This document shows positions 18,786 through 27,693 of a stretch of DNA of 64,000 nucleotides, piece by piece. Source of the stretch: Brevundimonas vesicularis (GTDB lineage Bacteria > Pseudomonadota > Alphaproteobacteria > Caulobacterales > Caulobacteraceae); NCBI RefSeq assembly GCF_014204545.1, contig NZ_JACHLJ010000004.1, positions 1-64,000 on the forward strand. Reading direction: 5' to 3'. Made by a program: the position numbers and the translations under genes. The notes below the pieces were generated by a model, which was given only the letters and a program-made list of their open reading frames with translations, was not told the origin of the DNA and searched no databases. Each line of letters opens with the position of its first letter. Positions within the stretch are counted from its first letter, which is position 1.

Positions 18786-19886
18786 TTACAGCCCCAGCGC
18801 CCGTCGGATGTCGCGCCAGTCGACGTATTTGAAGTTCTGGGTGCCGATATCGTTGACGTCGTCCTGGACGACGACGAGGCCGTCGGGGAAGGGGCCGACC
18901 TGACCGCTGGCGGCCGCCAGGCCGTCGGTGCCGGTGACGCCGTCGACGGCGCCGTCCACGACCTTGAACCGGCCCTTGTATTCGGGCGCTGCGCCGTCGA
19001 TGCGCCAGACGGGGAAGGTGGAGTCGCCCTGGCTGGAGGCGATCAGATAGCGGCCCGAGGCGTCGGTGATCGTCGTCAGGCCTTCAGCGTCGGCGACCAG
19101 GATGTCCTTGGCGATGGGCTGGATCAGGGTGCGGGCCGCGCCGGATGCCGGGTTCAGGCCATAGCGCCACAGGCCGACGTTCTCCTCGTTGATATAGAGG
19201 GCGTCGGTGGCCTCGTCGGCCGCGCAGCCTTCGGAGATGGTTCCGATCTCGGCGCGGCGGACCAGACGCGCCGTGGGCTGGCCGGCGGCGTCCACGCCCA
19301 GGACGAACTGGCGCAGCTCGCCCTCGTGCCCGACCAGAATGGCGTGGACCTCGGCGCCGCGACGCGCAAAGCAGAAGCCGTAGGGTTCGACCACGTCGGT
19401 GGCGACCGCGCCCCAATAGCGCACGCCGTTCTGGCCGGTCCCGGCCGGGTCGAAGGTGTAGAGGGCGATGCCCGTCTTGCCCGGCGTGCGGTCGCTGGCG
19501 CCCAGCACCACCTGCGGATGGCCGCCGACCGACAGGCCCTCGACCACATCGACATTGTTCAGCAGGCCCTCGGGCAGGAACTGCAGGATCTGGCCGTCGA
19601 AGCCGTAGATGTAGAGGCCGGACTTCTTGTCCGTGCCGGCGATGAAGCCCGGGGTTTGTTGACCCATGATCGTGACCGGCGAAGCGCTGGCCCATACGGC
19701 GGGGTCGTCGGCGGCGTCCTGACCCGCCGTGCCGACCGACGGGGTTTCCAGCACGGCCATAATCGGGGCGCCGGGGCCGACCAGGCCCGCGCCCTCGCCC
19801 TGATAATCGACCTCGTGCGTGGCGCAGGCGGCGAGCAGAGCCAAGGCGGCGCAGGCGCTCAGCGAGCGGGCGAGGGAAGGGCGCAT
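18786..19886 (-). CDS. Beta-propeller phytase, lipoprotein
   Basis: Calcium-dependent phytase that removes phosphate from inositol hexakisphosphate. 366 residues: signal peptide with lipobox LAAC (Cys21), so anchored in the outer membrane or periplasmic face. Propeller landmarks: DDPAVW near residue 60, GTDKKSGLYIYGFDG, EPYGFCF, ISEGCAADEATDALYI, ADAEGLT and DGLVVVQDDVN, which supply the acidic calcium and phosphate ligands. Divergent from a TonB-dependent receptor gene, an arrangement known in Caulobacter and sphingomonads. The start gives a clean lipoprotein signal. Confidence 0.92.
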   Translation of the reverse strand: MRPSLARSLSACAALALLAACATHEVDYQGEGAGLVGPGAPIMAVLETPSVGTAGQDAADDPAVWASASPVTIMGQQTPGFIAGTDKKSGLYIYGFDGQILQFLPEGLLNNVDVVEGLSVGGHPQVVLGASDRTPGKTGIALYTFDPAGTGQNGVRYWGAVATDVVEPYGFCFARRGAEVHAILVGHEGELRQFVLGVDAAGQPTARLVRRAEIGTISEGCAADEATDALYINEENVGLWRYGLNPASGAARTLIQPIAKDILVADAEGLTTITDASGRYLIASSQGDSTFPVWRIDGAAPEYKGRFKVVDGAVDGVTGTDGLAAASGQVGPFPDGLVVVQDDVNDIGTQNFKYVDWRDIRRALGL

Positions 19887-20127
19887 GTCGGTCTCCGGAC
19901 GATCTGAACGCGTCCCTGTGGCCACGCCGCGTGTGGGTCAACGGCGAGGGCGTGACGGTTCGGCGTCGGTTCGATGACTGATGTTCCGTCAAGGGATCAA
20001 GCGTCGCCGTTCCGTCGGAAAACCGCGAACTGGGCGTCGTGGAATCGTCGCGGTCGCGTCGCCGCCCAAGGTTAAGCGGCCCCTCCATCGGCTGAAGCGA
20101 AACGTCGCTCGCCGAAGGGGACCTGAC

Positions 20128-22947
20128 ATGAAACTGAACCTGTTGATGGGCGCTGCCTTGGCGCCGATGATCCTGGCGCCGCTGGCCATGCCCGCCCATG
20201 CCGATGTCGACGCCGTGGCCTCGGCCTCAACTGCGGTCGCCGGCGACGTGATCTACGGCCGGGTGACCAACGCCGCCGGCGCACCCCTGCCGGGCGCCGA
20301 GGTTCTGGTGCGCGGGACCAGCCAGCGGGCCGTAACCAACACCCAGGGCGAGTTCACCCTGCCGACCGCCAGCGGCGCCATGGTGCTGGAGGTCAATTAT
20401 CTGGGCCTGCCCTCGACCAGCCAGACGGTCGTGACCACGCCGGGCGAAGACGCCAATGTCGCCATCGTCCTGGGCGCCCAATCCGCCACCGACGTGGCCG
20501 ATGTCATCGTGACCGGCGTCATCACCGACGGCGTCGCCCGCTCGCTGAACCAGCAGAAAAACGCCGACGGCACGGTCAACGTCCTGTCGGCCGACGCCAT
20601 TGGCCGCTACCCCGACCCGAACGTGGCGGAATCGCTGCAACGCGTCCAAGGCATCGCCATCCAGCGCGACCAGGGCGAAGGCCGCTACATCAATGTGCGC
20701 GGCGCGCCGGCCGCCTTCACCGCCGTGTCGGTGGACGGGGTGCAGGTTCCCGCCGTCGATCCCGGCACCCGCGCCGTCGACCTGGACACCCTGCCCAGCG
20801 ACATCGTCGCCAACATCGAGGTCTCCAAGACGCTGCTGCCCAGCCAGGAAGCCGATTCCATCGCCGGCGCCGTCAACATCAAGACCCGTTCGCCGTTCGA
20901 CCGTCGTCGCCTGGCCATCAGCGGCTATGCCGGCGGGAGCTATAACGACTATGGCGGCGAGGACATTCGCGCCGGCGCCGCTGCGTCCAACGTTTTCGCA
21001 AACGAGACCTTCGGCGCCCTGCTGTCCGTCAGCTATTCCGAAACCAACCGCCGGCCCGACAACGTCGAGAACGCCTGGGTGAAGGAAGAGCAGAACGGCG
21101 CCGATGTCTTCGTGCTCGAAGAAACCCTGTTCAAGGATTACGAGACCAAGCGCACCCGTCAGGCCGTGACCGGCGCTCTGGAATGGCGGCCTTCCGATGA
21201 CGTCCGAGCCTATCTGCGGGGGTCGTTCGCCCAGTTCGAGGACGACGAATACCGAAACACTCTGGGGCTGATCTATTCGGACGGGACGCTGCAGCCGGGC
21301 GCGACGAACACAACGGCGACTTACACCGGCGCGCGCATCACCCGCCAGCTGCGTCACCGCACGCAGAAGAATGACATCACCACCCTCGTCGCGGGCGGCG
21401 AGAAGACGTTTGCAAACGGCGCGGTCTGGGACGCCAGCCTGTCATGGGCCGACAGCGAGCAATCCTATCCGAACCGCAACGAGCTGCTGTACCGCTCCAG
21501 CGGCACGACGCTGAGCTACGACACCGGCGATCACTATATGCCGACCTATTCGGTGTTCAGCGATCCGGCGGGCTTCTATCGCGACCCGACGCGGTTCAGC
21601 TTCCGCGAGAACGCCTTCCGCGAGAATACGACCAAGCAGGAAGACGTCGCTTTCAAAACCAACTTCGAGCTGCCCAGCCAGTTCGGCGGACGTGACGTGA
21701 CCTGGAAGGTCGGCGCCAAGTTCAACACCCGCGAGATCAACGCCGACGAGCAGCGCTATCGCAACCGCGCCGCCGCCGCGAGCCCTGGCACGCTGGCTTC
21801 GATGCTGAGCGACCGTCCGTCGCGCAACTATGATTACGACCTCGGCTTCAAGTTCGACGCTGGAAAGGCCGACGACTATTTCGCGCGCGTGCGCGCCGCC
21901 TCGCCCATCCGGTTGCCGGATTCGATCGCGGCCGATTACAGCGCCCAGGAAGACATTCTGGCGGGCTATGCCCAGGCGCGCTTCGACATCGGCGCGACGA
22001 ACGTCATTGTCGGCCTTCGTGTGGAGAACACCAAGTTCGACGGTGAAGCTGCGGCCCTGATCGACAACGACGGCAGCGCTCCGTTCCAGATGGCCAAGGT
22101 CAGCCGGGACGACACCGAGTTCTTCCCGAACCTGACGGTGCGTCACGCCTTTTCGGACAATCTGATCGGCCGCTTCGCCCTGACGCGCTCGATCTCGCGT
22201 CCGGAGTTCAGCGAGATCGTGCCGCGTCGCATCGAGGAAACCGATGGGTCCGACATCTCTTACGAGATCGGCAACCCGGATCTGCAGCCGGCCCTGTCGA
22301 ACAATATCGACCTGGGCCTGGAATATTACTTCGCCTCGCTGGGCGTTGTGTCGGCGAACGCCTTCTACAAGGACCTGACCGACTATCGCTACACCCTTAA
22401 ATACAGCGAGCCGGTGACCATCGACGGCACGGTGTACGACGCCGACTTCGACACCCCGATTAATGCGCCCGAAGGCCATTTGGCGGGCCTGGAACTTAAC
22501 CTGCAGCGGAAGTTTGATTTCCTGCCGGGCCTGCTGTCGGGCTTCGGCGTCTTCGGCAACTACACCTGGACCGACGCCGAGATCAAAACGGCCCAGTCCT
22601 ATGGCGGTCGCGACACCTTCTCCCTGCCGGGCCAGTCGGACACGAACTACAACGCCGCCCTCTTCTACGAAATGGCCGGGTTCAGCGCGCGCCTGTCCTA
22701 CACCAAGCGTGGGGACTATCTGGAAGAGATCAACGCCGACGACGCCGATCTGGACCTCTATGTCGAGGGCCGCGAACAACTGGACTTCACCGCCAGCTAC
22801 GACTTCGGCAACGGGGTGGAAGTGTTCGGCGAGGCCAAGAACCTGACCGACAGCGCGGGCGTGCGCTACTACGGCGTCAAGGAGCGGACCTACGAGTACG
22901 AGAAGTTCGGCTACAACGTCTTCCTGGGCGTGCGCTTCAAGCTCTGA
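20128..22947 (+). CDS. TonB-dependent receptor with N-terminal carboxypeptidase-like domain
   Basis: Outer-membrane active transporter, 939 residues, of the Xanthomonas/Caulobacter expanded type. Signal peptide MKLNLLMGAALAPMILAPLAMPAHA; a CarboxypepD_reg-like domain (about 35-115, VTNAAGAPLPGAEVLVRGT); plug domain with LQRVQGIAIQRDQGEGRYINVRG; then a 22-strand barrel ending in the aromatic FLGVRFKL typical of outer-membrane barrels. No STN signalling domain is present, so it should not drive an anti-sigma cascade. Shares a 240-base divergent promoter region with the phytase gene; inositol phosphates or their breakdown products are therefore likely cargo (inference). Confidence 0.9.
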   Translation: MKLNLLMGAALAPMILAPLAMPAHADVDAVASASTAVAGDVIYGRVTNAAGAPLPGAEVLVRGTSQRAVTNTQGEFTLPTASGAMVLEVNYLGLPSTSQTVVTTPGEDANVAIVLGAQSATDVADVIVTGVITDGVARSLNQQKNADGTVNVLSADAIGRYPDPNVAESLQRVQGIAIQRDQGEGRYINVRGAPAAFTAVSVDGVQVPAVDPGTRAVDLDTLPSDIVANIEVSKTLLPSQEADSIAGAVNIKTRSPFDRRRLAISGYAGGSYNDYGGEDIRAGAAASNVFANETFGALLSVSYSETNRRPDNVENAWVKEEQNGADVFVLEETLFKDYETKRTRQAVTGALEWRPSDDVRAYLRGSFAQFEDDEYRNTLGLIYSDGTLQPGATNTTATYTGARITRQLRHRTQKNDITTLVAGGEKTFANGAVWDASLSWADSEQSYPNRNELLYRSSGTTLSYDTGDHYMPTYSVFSDPAGFYRDPTRFSFRENAFRENTTKQEDVAFKTNFELPSQFGGRDVTWKVGAKFNTREINADEQRYRNRAAAASPGTLASMLSDRPSRNYDYDLGFKFDAGKADDYFARVRAASPIRLPDSIAADYSAQEDILAGYAQARFDIGATNVIVGLRVENTKFDGEAAALIDNDGSAPFQMAKVSRDDTEFFPNLTVRHAFSDNLIGRFALTRSISRPEFSEIVPRRIEETDGSDISYEIGNPDLQPALSNNIDLGLEYYFASLGVVSANAFYKDLTDYRYTLKYSEPVTIDGTVYDADFDTPINAPEGHLAGLELNLQRKFDFLPGLLSGFGVFGNYTWTDAEIKTAQSYGGRDTFSLPGQSDTNYNAALFYEMAGFSARLSYTKRGDYLEEINADDADLDLYVEGREQLDFTASYDFGNGVEVFGEAKNLTDSAGVRYYGVKERTYEYEKFGYNVFLGVRFKL

Positions 22948-22971
22948 GCGCGCCGGTCAGACATGATCGAA

Positions 22972-23001
22972 GGGGCCGGGCGGCGACGTCCGGCCCTTTT
23001 T
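22972..23001 (+). terminator. Rho-independent terminator after the TonB receptor
   Basis: A GC stem, GGGCCGG with CCGGCCC, closes over a loop containing GGCGAC and is followed by five T (22997-23001). It sits 25 bases after the receptor stop codon. Confidence 0.85.
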
Positions 23002-23056
23002 CGTGGTTTCCGCCTCTGCAATTGCTCGAAACGCGGCCCCATATGGGGTCCAGCGG

Positions 23057-23084
23057 TTGACCCGTGCGGGGTCGGCGCTAGTGT
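23057..23084 (+). promoter_or_regulatory. Housekeeping promoter for lpd
   Basis: TTGACCC, 13 bases, then GCTAGTGT. This fits the Caulobacter sigma-73 consensus (TTGACGS, 10-14 bases, GCTANAWC) well, and it would start a transcript about 35 bases before the lpd ATG. Confidence 0.6.
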
Positions 23085-23125
23085 CCGCGCGCCTTTCCCC
23101 GCGCGCCAGAAGACCAGAGGATACC

Positions 23126-24532
23126 ATGGCCGAAGCCACCGCCGCCTACGACGTCGTCATCATCGGCGGAGGCCCTGGCGGCTATAACGCCGCGATCCGG
23201 GCGGGCCAACTGGGCCTGAAGGTCGCCTGCGTGGAGATGCGTTCGACGCTGGGCGGCACCTGCCTGAACGTGGGCTGCATGCCGTCCAAGGCCCTGCTGC
23301 ACGCGTCGGAACTGTGGAACGCCGCCAATACCGAGTTCGCCAAGATCGGCATCGAGGTCCAGCCCAAGCTGCACCTGGACCAGATGCACAAGGCCAAGGA
23401 TGACAGCGTCACGGCCCTGACCAAGGGGATCGAGTTCCTGTTCAAGAAGAACAAGGCCGACTGGATCAAGGGCAAGGGCAAGATCGTCGGCAAGGGCAAG
23501 GTCGAGGTGACCGCCGCCGACGGCTCGGTCCAGACGCTGGACGCCAAGAATATCGTCATCGCCACCGGCTCGGAGCCGACCCCTCTGCCCGGCGTCGCCT
23601 TCGAGGACGGCAAGGTCATCGATTCCACCGGCGCCCTGTCGCTGCCAGCCGTGCCCAAGAAGCTGATCGTGGTCGGCGCCGGCATCATCGGCCTGGAGCT
23701 GGGCTCGGTCTGGCGCCGTCTGGGCGCCGAGGTCACGGTGGTCGAGTTCCTGGACCGGATCACGCCCGGCATGGACACCGAGGTCGCCACCGCCTTCCAG
23801 CGCACCCTGACCAAACAGGGCATGAGCTTCAAACTGGGCGCCAAGGTCACCGGCGCCAAGTCGGGCAAGGACGGGGTGGAACTGACTGTCGAGCCGTCGG
23901 CCGGCGGCGCCGCCGAGACGATCAAGGGCGACGTAGTGCTGGTCGCCATCGGCCGTCGTCCGTACACGGACGGTCTGGGTCTGGAGAGCGTCGGCGTGAC
24001 GCCGGACAAGCGCGGCTTCATCGATCATGACCACTTCAAGGTGGCTGATGGCGTCTGGGTGATCGGCGACGTGACCCACGGTCCGATGCTGGCGCACAAG
24101 GCGGAAGAAGACGCGGTCGCCGTGATCGACACCATCGCCGGCAAATACGGCCACGTCGACTATGCGCTGGTGCCCAGCGTCGTCTACACTTTCCCCGAAG
24201 TGGCCTGGGTCGGTCAGACCGAGGACCAGCTGAAGGCGGCCGGCGTTCAGTACAAGAAGGGCAAATTCCCCTTCACCGCCAACAGCCGCGCCAAGATCAA
24301 TCACGAGACCGACGGCTTCGTGAAGGTTCTGGCCGACGCCGCGACCGACAAGGTGCTGGGCGTCCACATCATGGGTCCGCAGGCCGGCGAGATGATCCAC
24401 GAAGCCGCCATCACCATGAGCTTCGGCGGCGCGTCGGAAGACATCGCCCGCACCTGCCACGCCCACCCGACCCGTTCCGAAGCCGTTCGTCAGGCGGCCA
24501 TGGATGTCGAAGGCTGGATGATGCAGGCCTGA
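23126..24532 (+). CDS. lpd: Dihydrolipoyl dehydrogenase
   Basis: E3 flavoenzyme that reoxidises lipoamide in 2-oxo acid dehydrogenase complexes. 468 residues. FAD site GGGPGG near residue 14, redox disulfide GGTCLNVGC (Cys46, Cys51), NAD site VVGAGIIGLELGSVW near residue 180, and the catalytic His-Glu pair in CHAHPTRSEAV at the C-terminus. No E1 or E2 genes are adjacent, so the partner complex cannot be read from context, although the GTCLNVGCMPSK form is typical of the 2-oxoglutarate dehydrogenase E3. Own promoter and a strong terminator indicate a single-gene unit. Confidence 0.96.
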   Translation: MAEATAAYDVVIIGGGPGGYNAAIRAGQLGLKVACVEMRSTLGGTCLNVGCMPSKALLHASELWNAANTEFAKIGIEVQPKLHLDQMHKAKDDSVTALTKGIEFLFKKNKADWIKGKGKIVGKGKVEVTAADGSVQTLDAKNIVIATGSEPTPLPGVAFEDGKVIDSTGALSLPAVPKKLIVVGAGIIGLELGSVWRRLGAEVTVVEFLDRITPGMDTEVATAFQRTLTKQGMSFKLGAKVTGAKSGKDGVELTVEPSAGGAAETIKGDVVLVAIGRRPYTDGLGLESVGVTPDKRGFIDHDHFKVADGVWVIGDVTHGPMLAHKAEEDAVAVIDTIAGKYGHVDYALVPSVVYTFPEVAWVGQTEDQLKAAGVQYKKGKFPFTANSRAKINHETDGFVKVLADAATDKVLGVHIMGPQAGEMIHEAAITMSFGGASEDIARTCHAHPTRSEAVRQAAMDVEGWMMQA

Positions 24533-24557
24533 TCCGAAACGGATCGACACTGCAAGC

Positions 24558-24588
24558 AAGGCCCGGACGGCGACGTCCGGGCCTTTGT
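24558..24588. terminator. Bidirectional terminator between lpd and mutS
   Basis: A perfect 11-bp stem (AAGGCCCGGAC at 24558-24568 and its complement at 24575-24585) with loop GGCGAC. The flanking A and T make it usable from both sides; it lies between the convergent lpd and mutS stop codons. Confidence 0.88.
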
Positions 24589-24592
24589 CACA

Positions 24593-27289
24593 TCAGGCCA
24601 GACCTTTTAGCCGATAGAGCGCCTCCAGCGCCTCGCGGGGGGTCAGGTCGTCGGGGTCGACGTCGCGCAGGGCCAGTTCCACGGGCGAGGGGCCGCGCAT
24701 CGGTTCCGGCTCGGCGACGGCGAACAGGGGCAGGTCGTCCAGGCGGGCGGCGGCGGCCTTTTCGCCCTCCAGCCGGTTGAGCACCGAGCGGGCGCGGGCG
24801 ACGACGGCGCCGGGAACGCCGGCCAGTTTGGCGACCTGGACGCCGTAGGAGCGGTCGGCCGCGCCGGGCGCCGCCTCGTGCAGGAAGACCAGTTCGCCGT
24901 TCCACTCGCGCGCGACCATGGACAGGTTGCAGACGTGGTCCAGCCGCGTCTCCAGCTGGGCCAGCTCGTGATAGTGGGTGGCGAACAGGGTGCGGGCGCG
25001 GTTGGTCTCGTGCAGGGCCTCGGCCGTGGCCCAGGCGATGGCCAGACCGTCATAGGTGGCGGTGCCGCGCCCGATCTCGTCCAGAACGACGAAGCTGTGC
25101 GGCGTGGCCTGGGTCAGGATGGCGGCGGTCTCGACCATCTCCATCATGAAGGTGGAGCGGCCTCGGGCCAGGTCATCGCCGGCTCCTACTCGGCTGAACA
25201 GCCGGTCCACCACGCCCAGCCGCATCGAGCGGGCAGGCACGAAGGCGCCGGCCTGGGCCAGGATCACCAGCAGGGCGTTCTGGCGCAGGAAGGTCGACTT
25301 ACCGGCCATGTTCGGGCCGGTGACGATGGCGAGGCGCGATCCGTCCTGGCCCGACCCGTCCAGCCGGGCGTTGTTGGGGGTGTATGGATCGCCGCCCGCC
25401 TTGACCGCCGCCTCGACCACCGGGTGGCGGCCGGCCTCGACGCAGAAGGTCAGGGTGTCGTCCACGATCGGGCGGGTCGCGCCGACTTCCTGGGCCCATT
25501 CGGCGAGGGCGGCATGGGCGTCCAGTTCGGCGAGCGCCTCGGCGACGGCTTGCAGCGGCTGGGCCAGGCGGGCGGCCTCGCGTCGCCAGCCCTCGAAGGT
25601 CTCGCCTTCGATGGCGAGCGCCCGGTGGCCGGCCTGGCTGATCTTGGCGTCCAGCTCCGACAGTTCGACGGTGGTGAAACGGACCTGGGCCGCCAGGGTC
25701 TGGCGGTGGATGAAGGGGCTGTCGGGCCCGGCGCGCAGCAAGGCTTCGGCGGCCTTGGCGCTGGTTTCGAGGAAATAGCCCAGGACGGCGTTGTGCTTGA
25801 TCTTGAACGGCACGCCGGACTCTGCGACGGCGCGGGCCTCCAGATCGGCGACGACGCGGCGGCTGTCGTCGCGCAGGGTGCGGGCGGCGTCCAGTTCGGG
25901 GCGATAGTCGGGGCGCACATAGCCGCCGTCGCGCGCCAGATGGGACGGCTCGTCCACCAGGCCGTCGATGAGGTCGGCCTTCAGCCGCGAGACGTCGGGC
26001 GACAGGGTCAGGCGGTCCAGCGCCGCGGCGATGCGGCGCGGCTGGCCGGTCAGGGGATCGACCTGGCCCACGAACAGGCCGGCGACGCCCTCGGCGATCG
26101 ACAGGCCGGTGCGCACGGCGGCCAGGTCGCGCGGGCCGCCCCGACCCAGCGCCAGACGTCCGACGGCGCGGGCGATGTCCGACGAGGCCTTCAGCGCGTC
26201 GCGCAGGTCGCGGCGCAGGTCGCGGCGCTCCAAGAGCCATTCGACAGCGTCGAGCTGTTCGTTGATGGCCAGGGGATCGCGCAGGGGCCGGGCGATGCGT
26301 TCGGCCAGGGCCCGAGCGCCGCCCGAGGTGACGCTGCGGTCGATGCAGGCCAGGAGGCTGCCCTCGCGCTCGCCGCGCTGGGTGCGATCGATCTCAAGGC
26401 TGGCGCGGGTCGCCGGGTCGATGGCCAGAAAGCCGCTTTCGCCCAGACGGCGCGGCGGGGCCAGGGCTGGGACCTTGCCGGCCTGGGTCGTCTCCAGATA
26501 GGCGGCGATCAGACCCAGCGCCGAGACCTCGGCCTCCTCGAAGGCGCCGAAGCCGTCGAGCGCCGAGACGCCGTACAGGCGTTCGACGCGGGCGCGCGCG
26601 GCCTGGGGTTCTGCGATGGCCGAGGCCAGCGCCTGGACCACGCCGCCCGAGCCGTCCAGGGCGTCGCGCGTCGCCTCGTCCGAATACATCCGGTCGGTGA
26701 CCAGGACTTCGGACGGGCGGAAGGCGGCCAGGGCCGCGCCTAGGTCTTCGATAGAACACGCGACGCTGTCGACCGCGCCGGACGACAGTTCGACCACGGC
26801 GACGGCGGCTCGACCTTTACGCACCGCGACCGCCGCCAGACGGTTGGCGCCGCGCGCGTCCAGCAGACTGTCTTCGGTCAGGGTGCCGGGGGTGACGACC
26901 CGGACCACGCCGCGATGCACCACGGCCTTGCCGCCGCGCTTCTTGGCCTCGGCGGGGTCTTCCAGCTGTTCGCAGATGGCGACCTTGTGGCCGATGCGGA
27001 TCAGGCGGGCGAGGTAGCCCTCCATCGCATGGACCGGCACGCCGGCCATCGGAATGTCCTCGCCCTGATGCTTGCCTCGCTTGGTCAGGGTGATGCCGAG
27101 CGCCGCCGCCGCGACCTCGGCGTCCTTGAAGAACAGCTCGTAGAAGTCGCCCATACGGAAGAAGAGGATGGCGTCCGGCTGGCCCGCCTTGGCCGTCAGA
27201 TATTGCGCCATGAACGGCGTCGCGCCTTCCAGCGAGGCGGCGATTTCCGGGGGATGCCCATTTTCGGGGAATTTGGCAGGCGCGTTCAT
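24593..27289 (-). CDS. mutS: DNA mismatch repair protein MutS
   Basis: Mismatch-recognition ATPase, 898 residues. Mismatch-contact motif GDFYELF near residue 48 with the stacking Phe and Glu; connector and lever domains in the middle; ATPase with Walker A GPNMAGKSTFLRQ near residue 658, Walker B VVLDEIGRGT and FATHYHEL; and the C-terminal helix-turn-helix region ending LTPREALEALYRLKGL. The length and C-terminal tail are normal for a full MutS1. Its ATG is about 400 bases from btuB, with the cobalamin riboswitch between them on the other strand. Confidence 0.97.
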   Translation of the reverse strand: MNAPAKFPENGHPPEIAASLEGATPFMAQYLTAKAGQPDAILFFRMGDFYELFFKDAEVAAAALGITLTKRGKHQGEDIPMAGVPVHAMEGYLARLIRIGHKVAICEQLEDPAEAKKRGGKAVVHRGVVRVVTPGTLTEDSLLDARGANRLAAVAVRKGRAAVAVVELSSGAVDSVACSIEDLGAALAAFRPSEVLVTDRMYSDEATRDALDGSGGVVQALASAIAEPQAARARVERLYGVSALDGFGAFEEAEVSALGLIAAYLETTQAGKVPALAPPRRLGESGFLAIDPATRASLEIDRTQRGEREGSLLACIDRSVTSGGARALAERIARPLRDPLAINEQLDAVEWLLERRDLRRDLRDALKASSDIARAVGRLALGRGGPRDLAAVRTGLSIAEGVAGLFVGQVDPLTGQPRRIAAALDRLTLSPDVSRLKADLIDGLVDEPSHLARDGGYVRPDYRPELDAARTLRDDSRRVVADLEARAVAESGVPFKIKHNAVLGYFLETSAKAAEALLRAGPDSPFIHRQTLAAQVRFTTVELSELDAKISQAGHRALAIEGETFEGWRREAARLAQPLQAVAEALAELDAHAALAEWAQEVGATRPIVDDTLTFCVEAGRHPVVEAAVKAGGDPYTPNNARLDGSGQDGSRLAIVTGPNMAGKSTFLRQNALLVILAQAGAFVPARSMRLGVVDRLFSRVGAGDDLARGRSTFMMEMVETAAILTQATPHSFVVLDEIGRGTATYDGLAIAWATAEALHETNRARTLFATHYHELAQLETRLDHVCNLSMVAREWNGELVFLHEAAPGAADRSYGVQVAKLAGVPGAVVARARSVLNRLEGEKAAAARLDDLPLFAVAEPEPMRGPSPVELALRDVDPDDLTPREALEALYRLKGLA

Positions 27290-27369
27290 GTGGCCACAGG
27301 GTGACGGATCGCGCCCGGCGGCTCAAGGCCGTTGACCGGCTCTTGCACAGGCTTGTCGGCCCTGCGATA

Positions 27370-27545
27370 GGCCGCGTCAGGCGGTTAAGGGAACACGGTG
27401 TGACGCCGTGGCTGTGCCCGCAACTGTAGGCGGCGAGAGCGTCGTCCGTCCGGGGTTTCGATCCTGGCGCCACTGGGCAACTGGGAAGGCGAGGACGGCG
27501 GTTTACGACCCGCAAGCCAGGAGACCTGGCCGCCGACGTCGCTCG
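27370..27545 (+). promoter_or_regulatory. Cobalamin riboswitch
   Basis: Shows the conserved adenosylcobalamin-aptamer blocks in order: AAGGGAACACGGTG (27387-27400), GCTGTGCCCGCAACTGTA (27411-27428), GCCACTGGGCAACTGGGAAG (from 27469), and the B12 box AAGCCAGGAGACCTGGC (27514-27530). It lies in the leader of btuB and should reduce its expression when cobalamin is plentiful. Boundaries are approximate. Confidence 0.95.
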
Positions 27546-27586
27546 CTCCTGTCCGGGACCAGACAGCAGCGCGGTTTCTCCGTGGA

Positions 27587-27641
27587 AGCGACCCGACCTT
27601 GCGCCGTCCAGACCTTCAGCGGTCTGGCGGGTCGGTTCGCT
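27587..27641 (+). promoter_or_regulatory. Large hairpin in the btuB leader, probable expression platform
   Basis: An inner stem CCAGACC/GGTCTGG (27608-27614, 27621-27627) is enclosed by CCGACC/GGTCGG and AGCG/CGCT pairs running out to 27587 and 27641. It has no T-run, so it is unlikely to be an intrinsic terminator; it may instead control access to the downstream start or present a Rho-related site. It lies between the riboswitch and the btuB start codon. Confidence 0.5.
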
Positions 27642-27693
27642 CATGACGGTCTCTCGCGCGCATTCGCGGGGCCGAACACGGGGATATCGCTCA

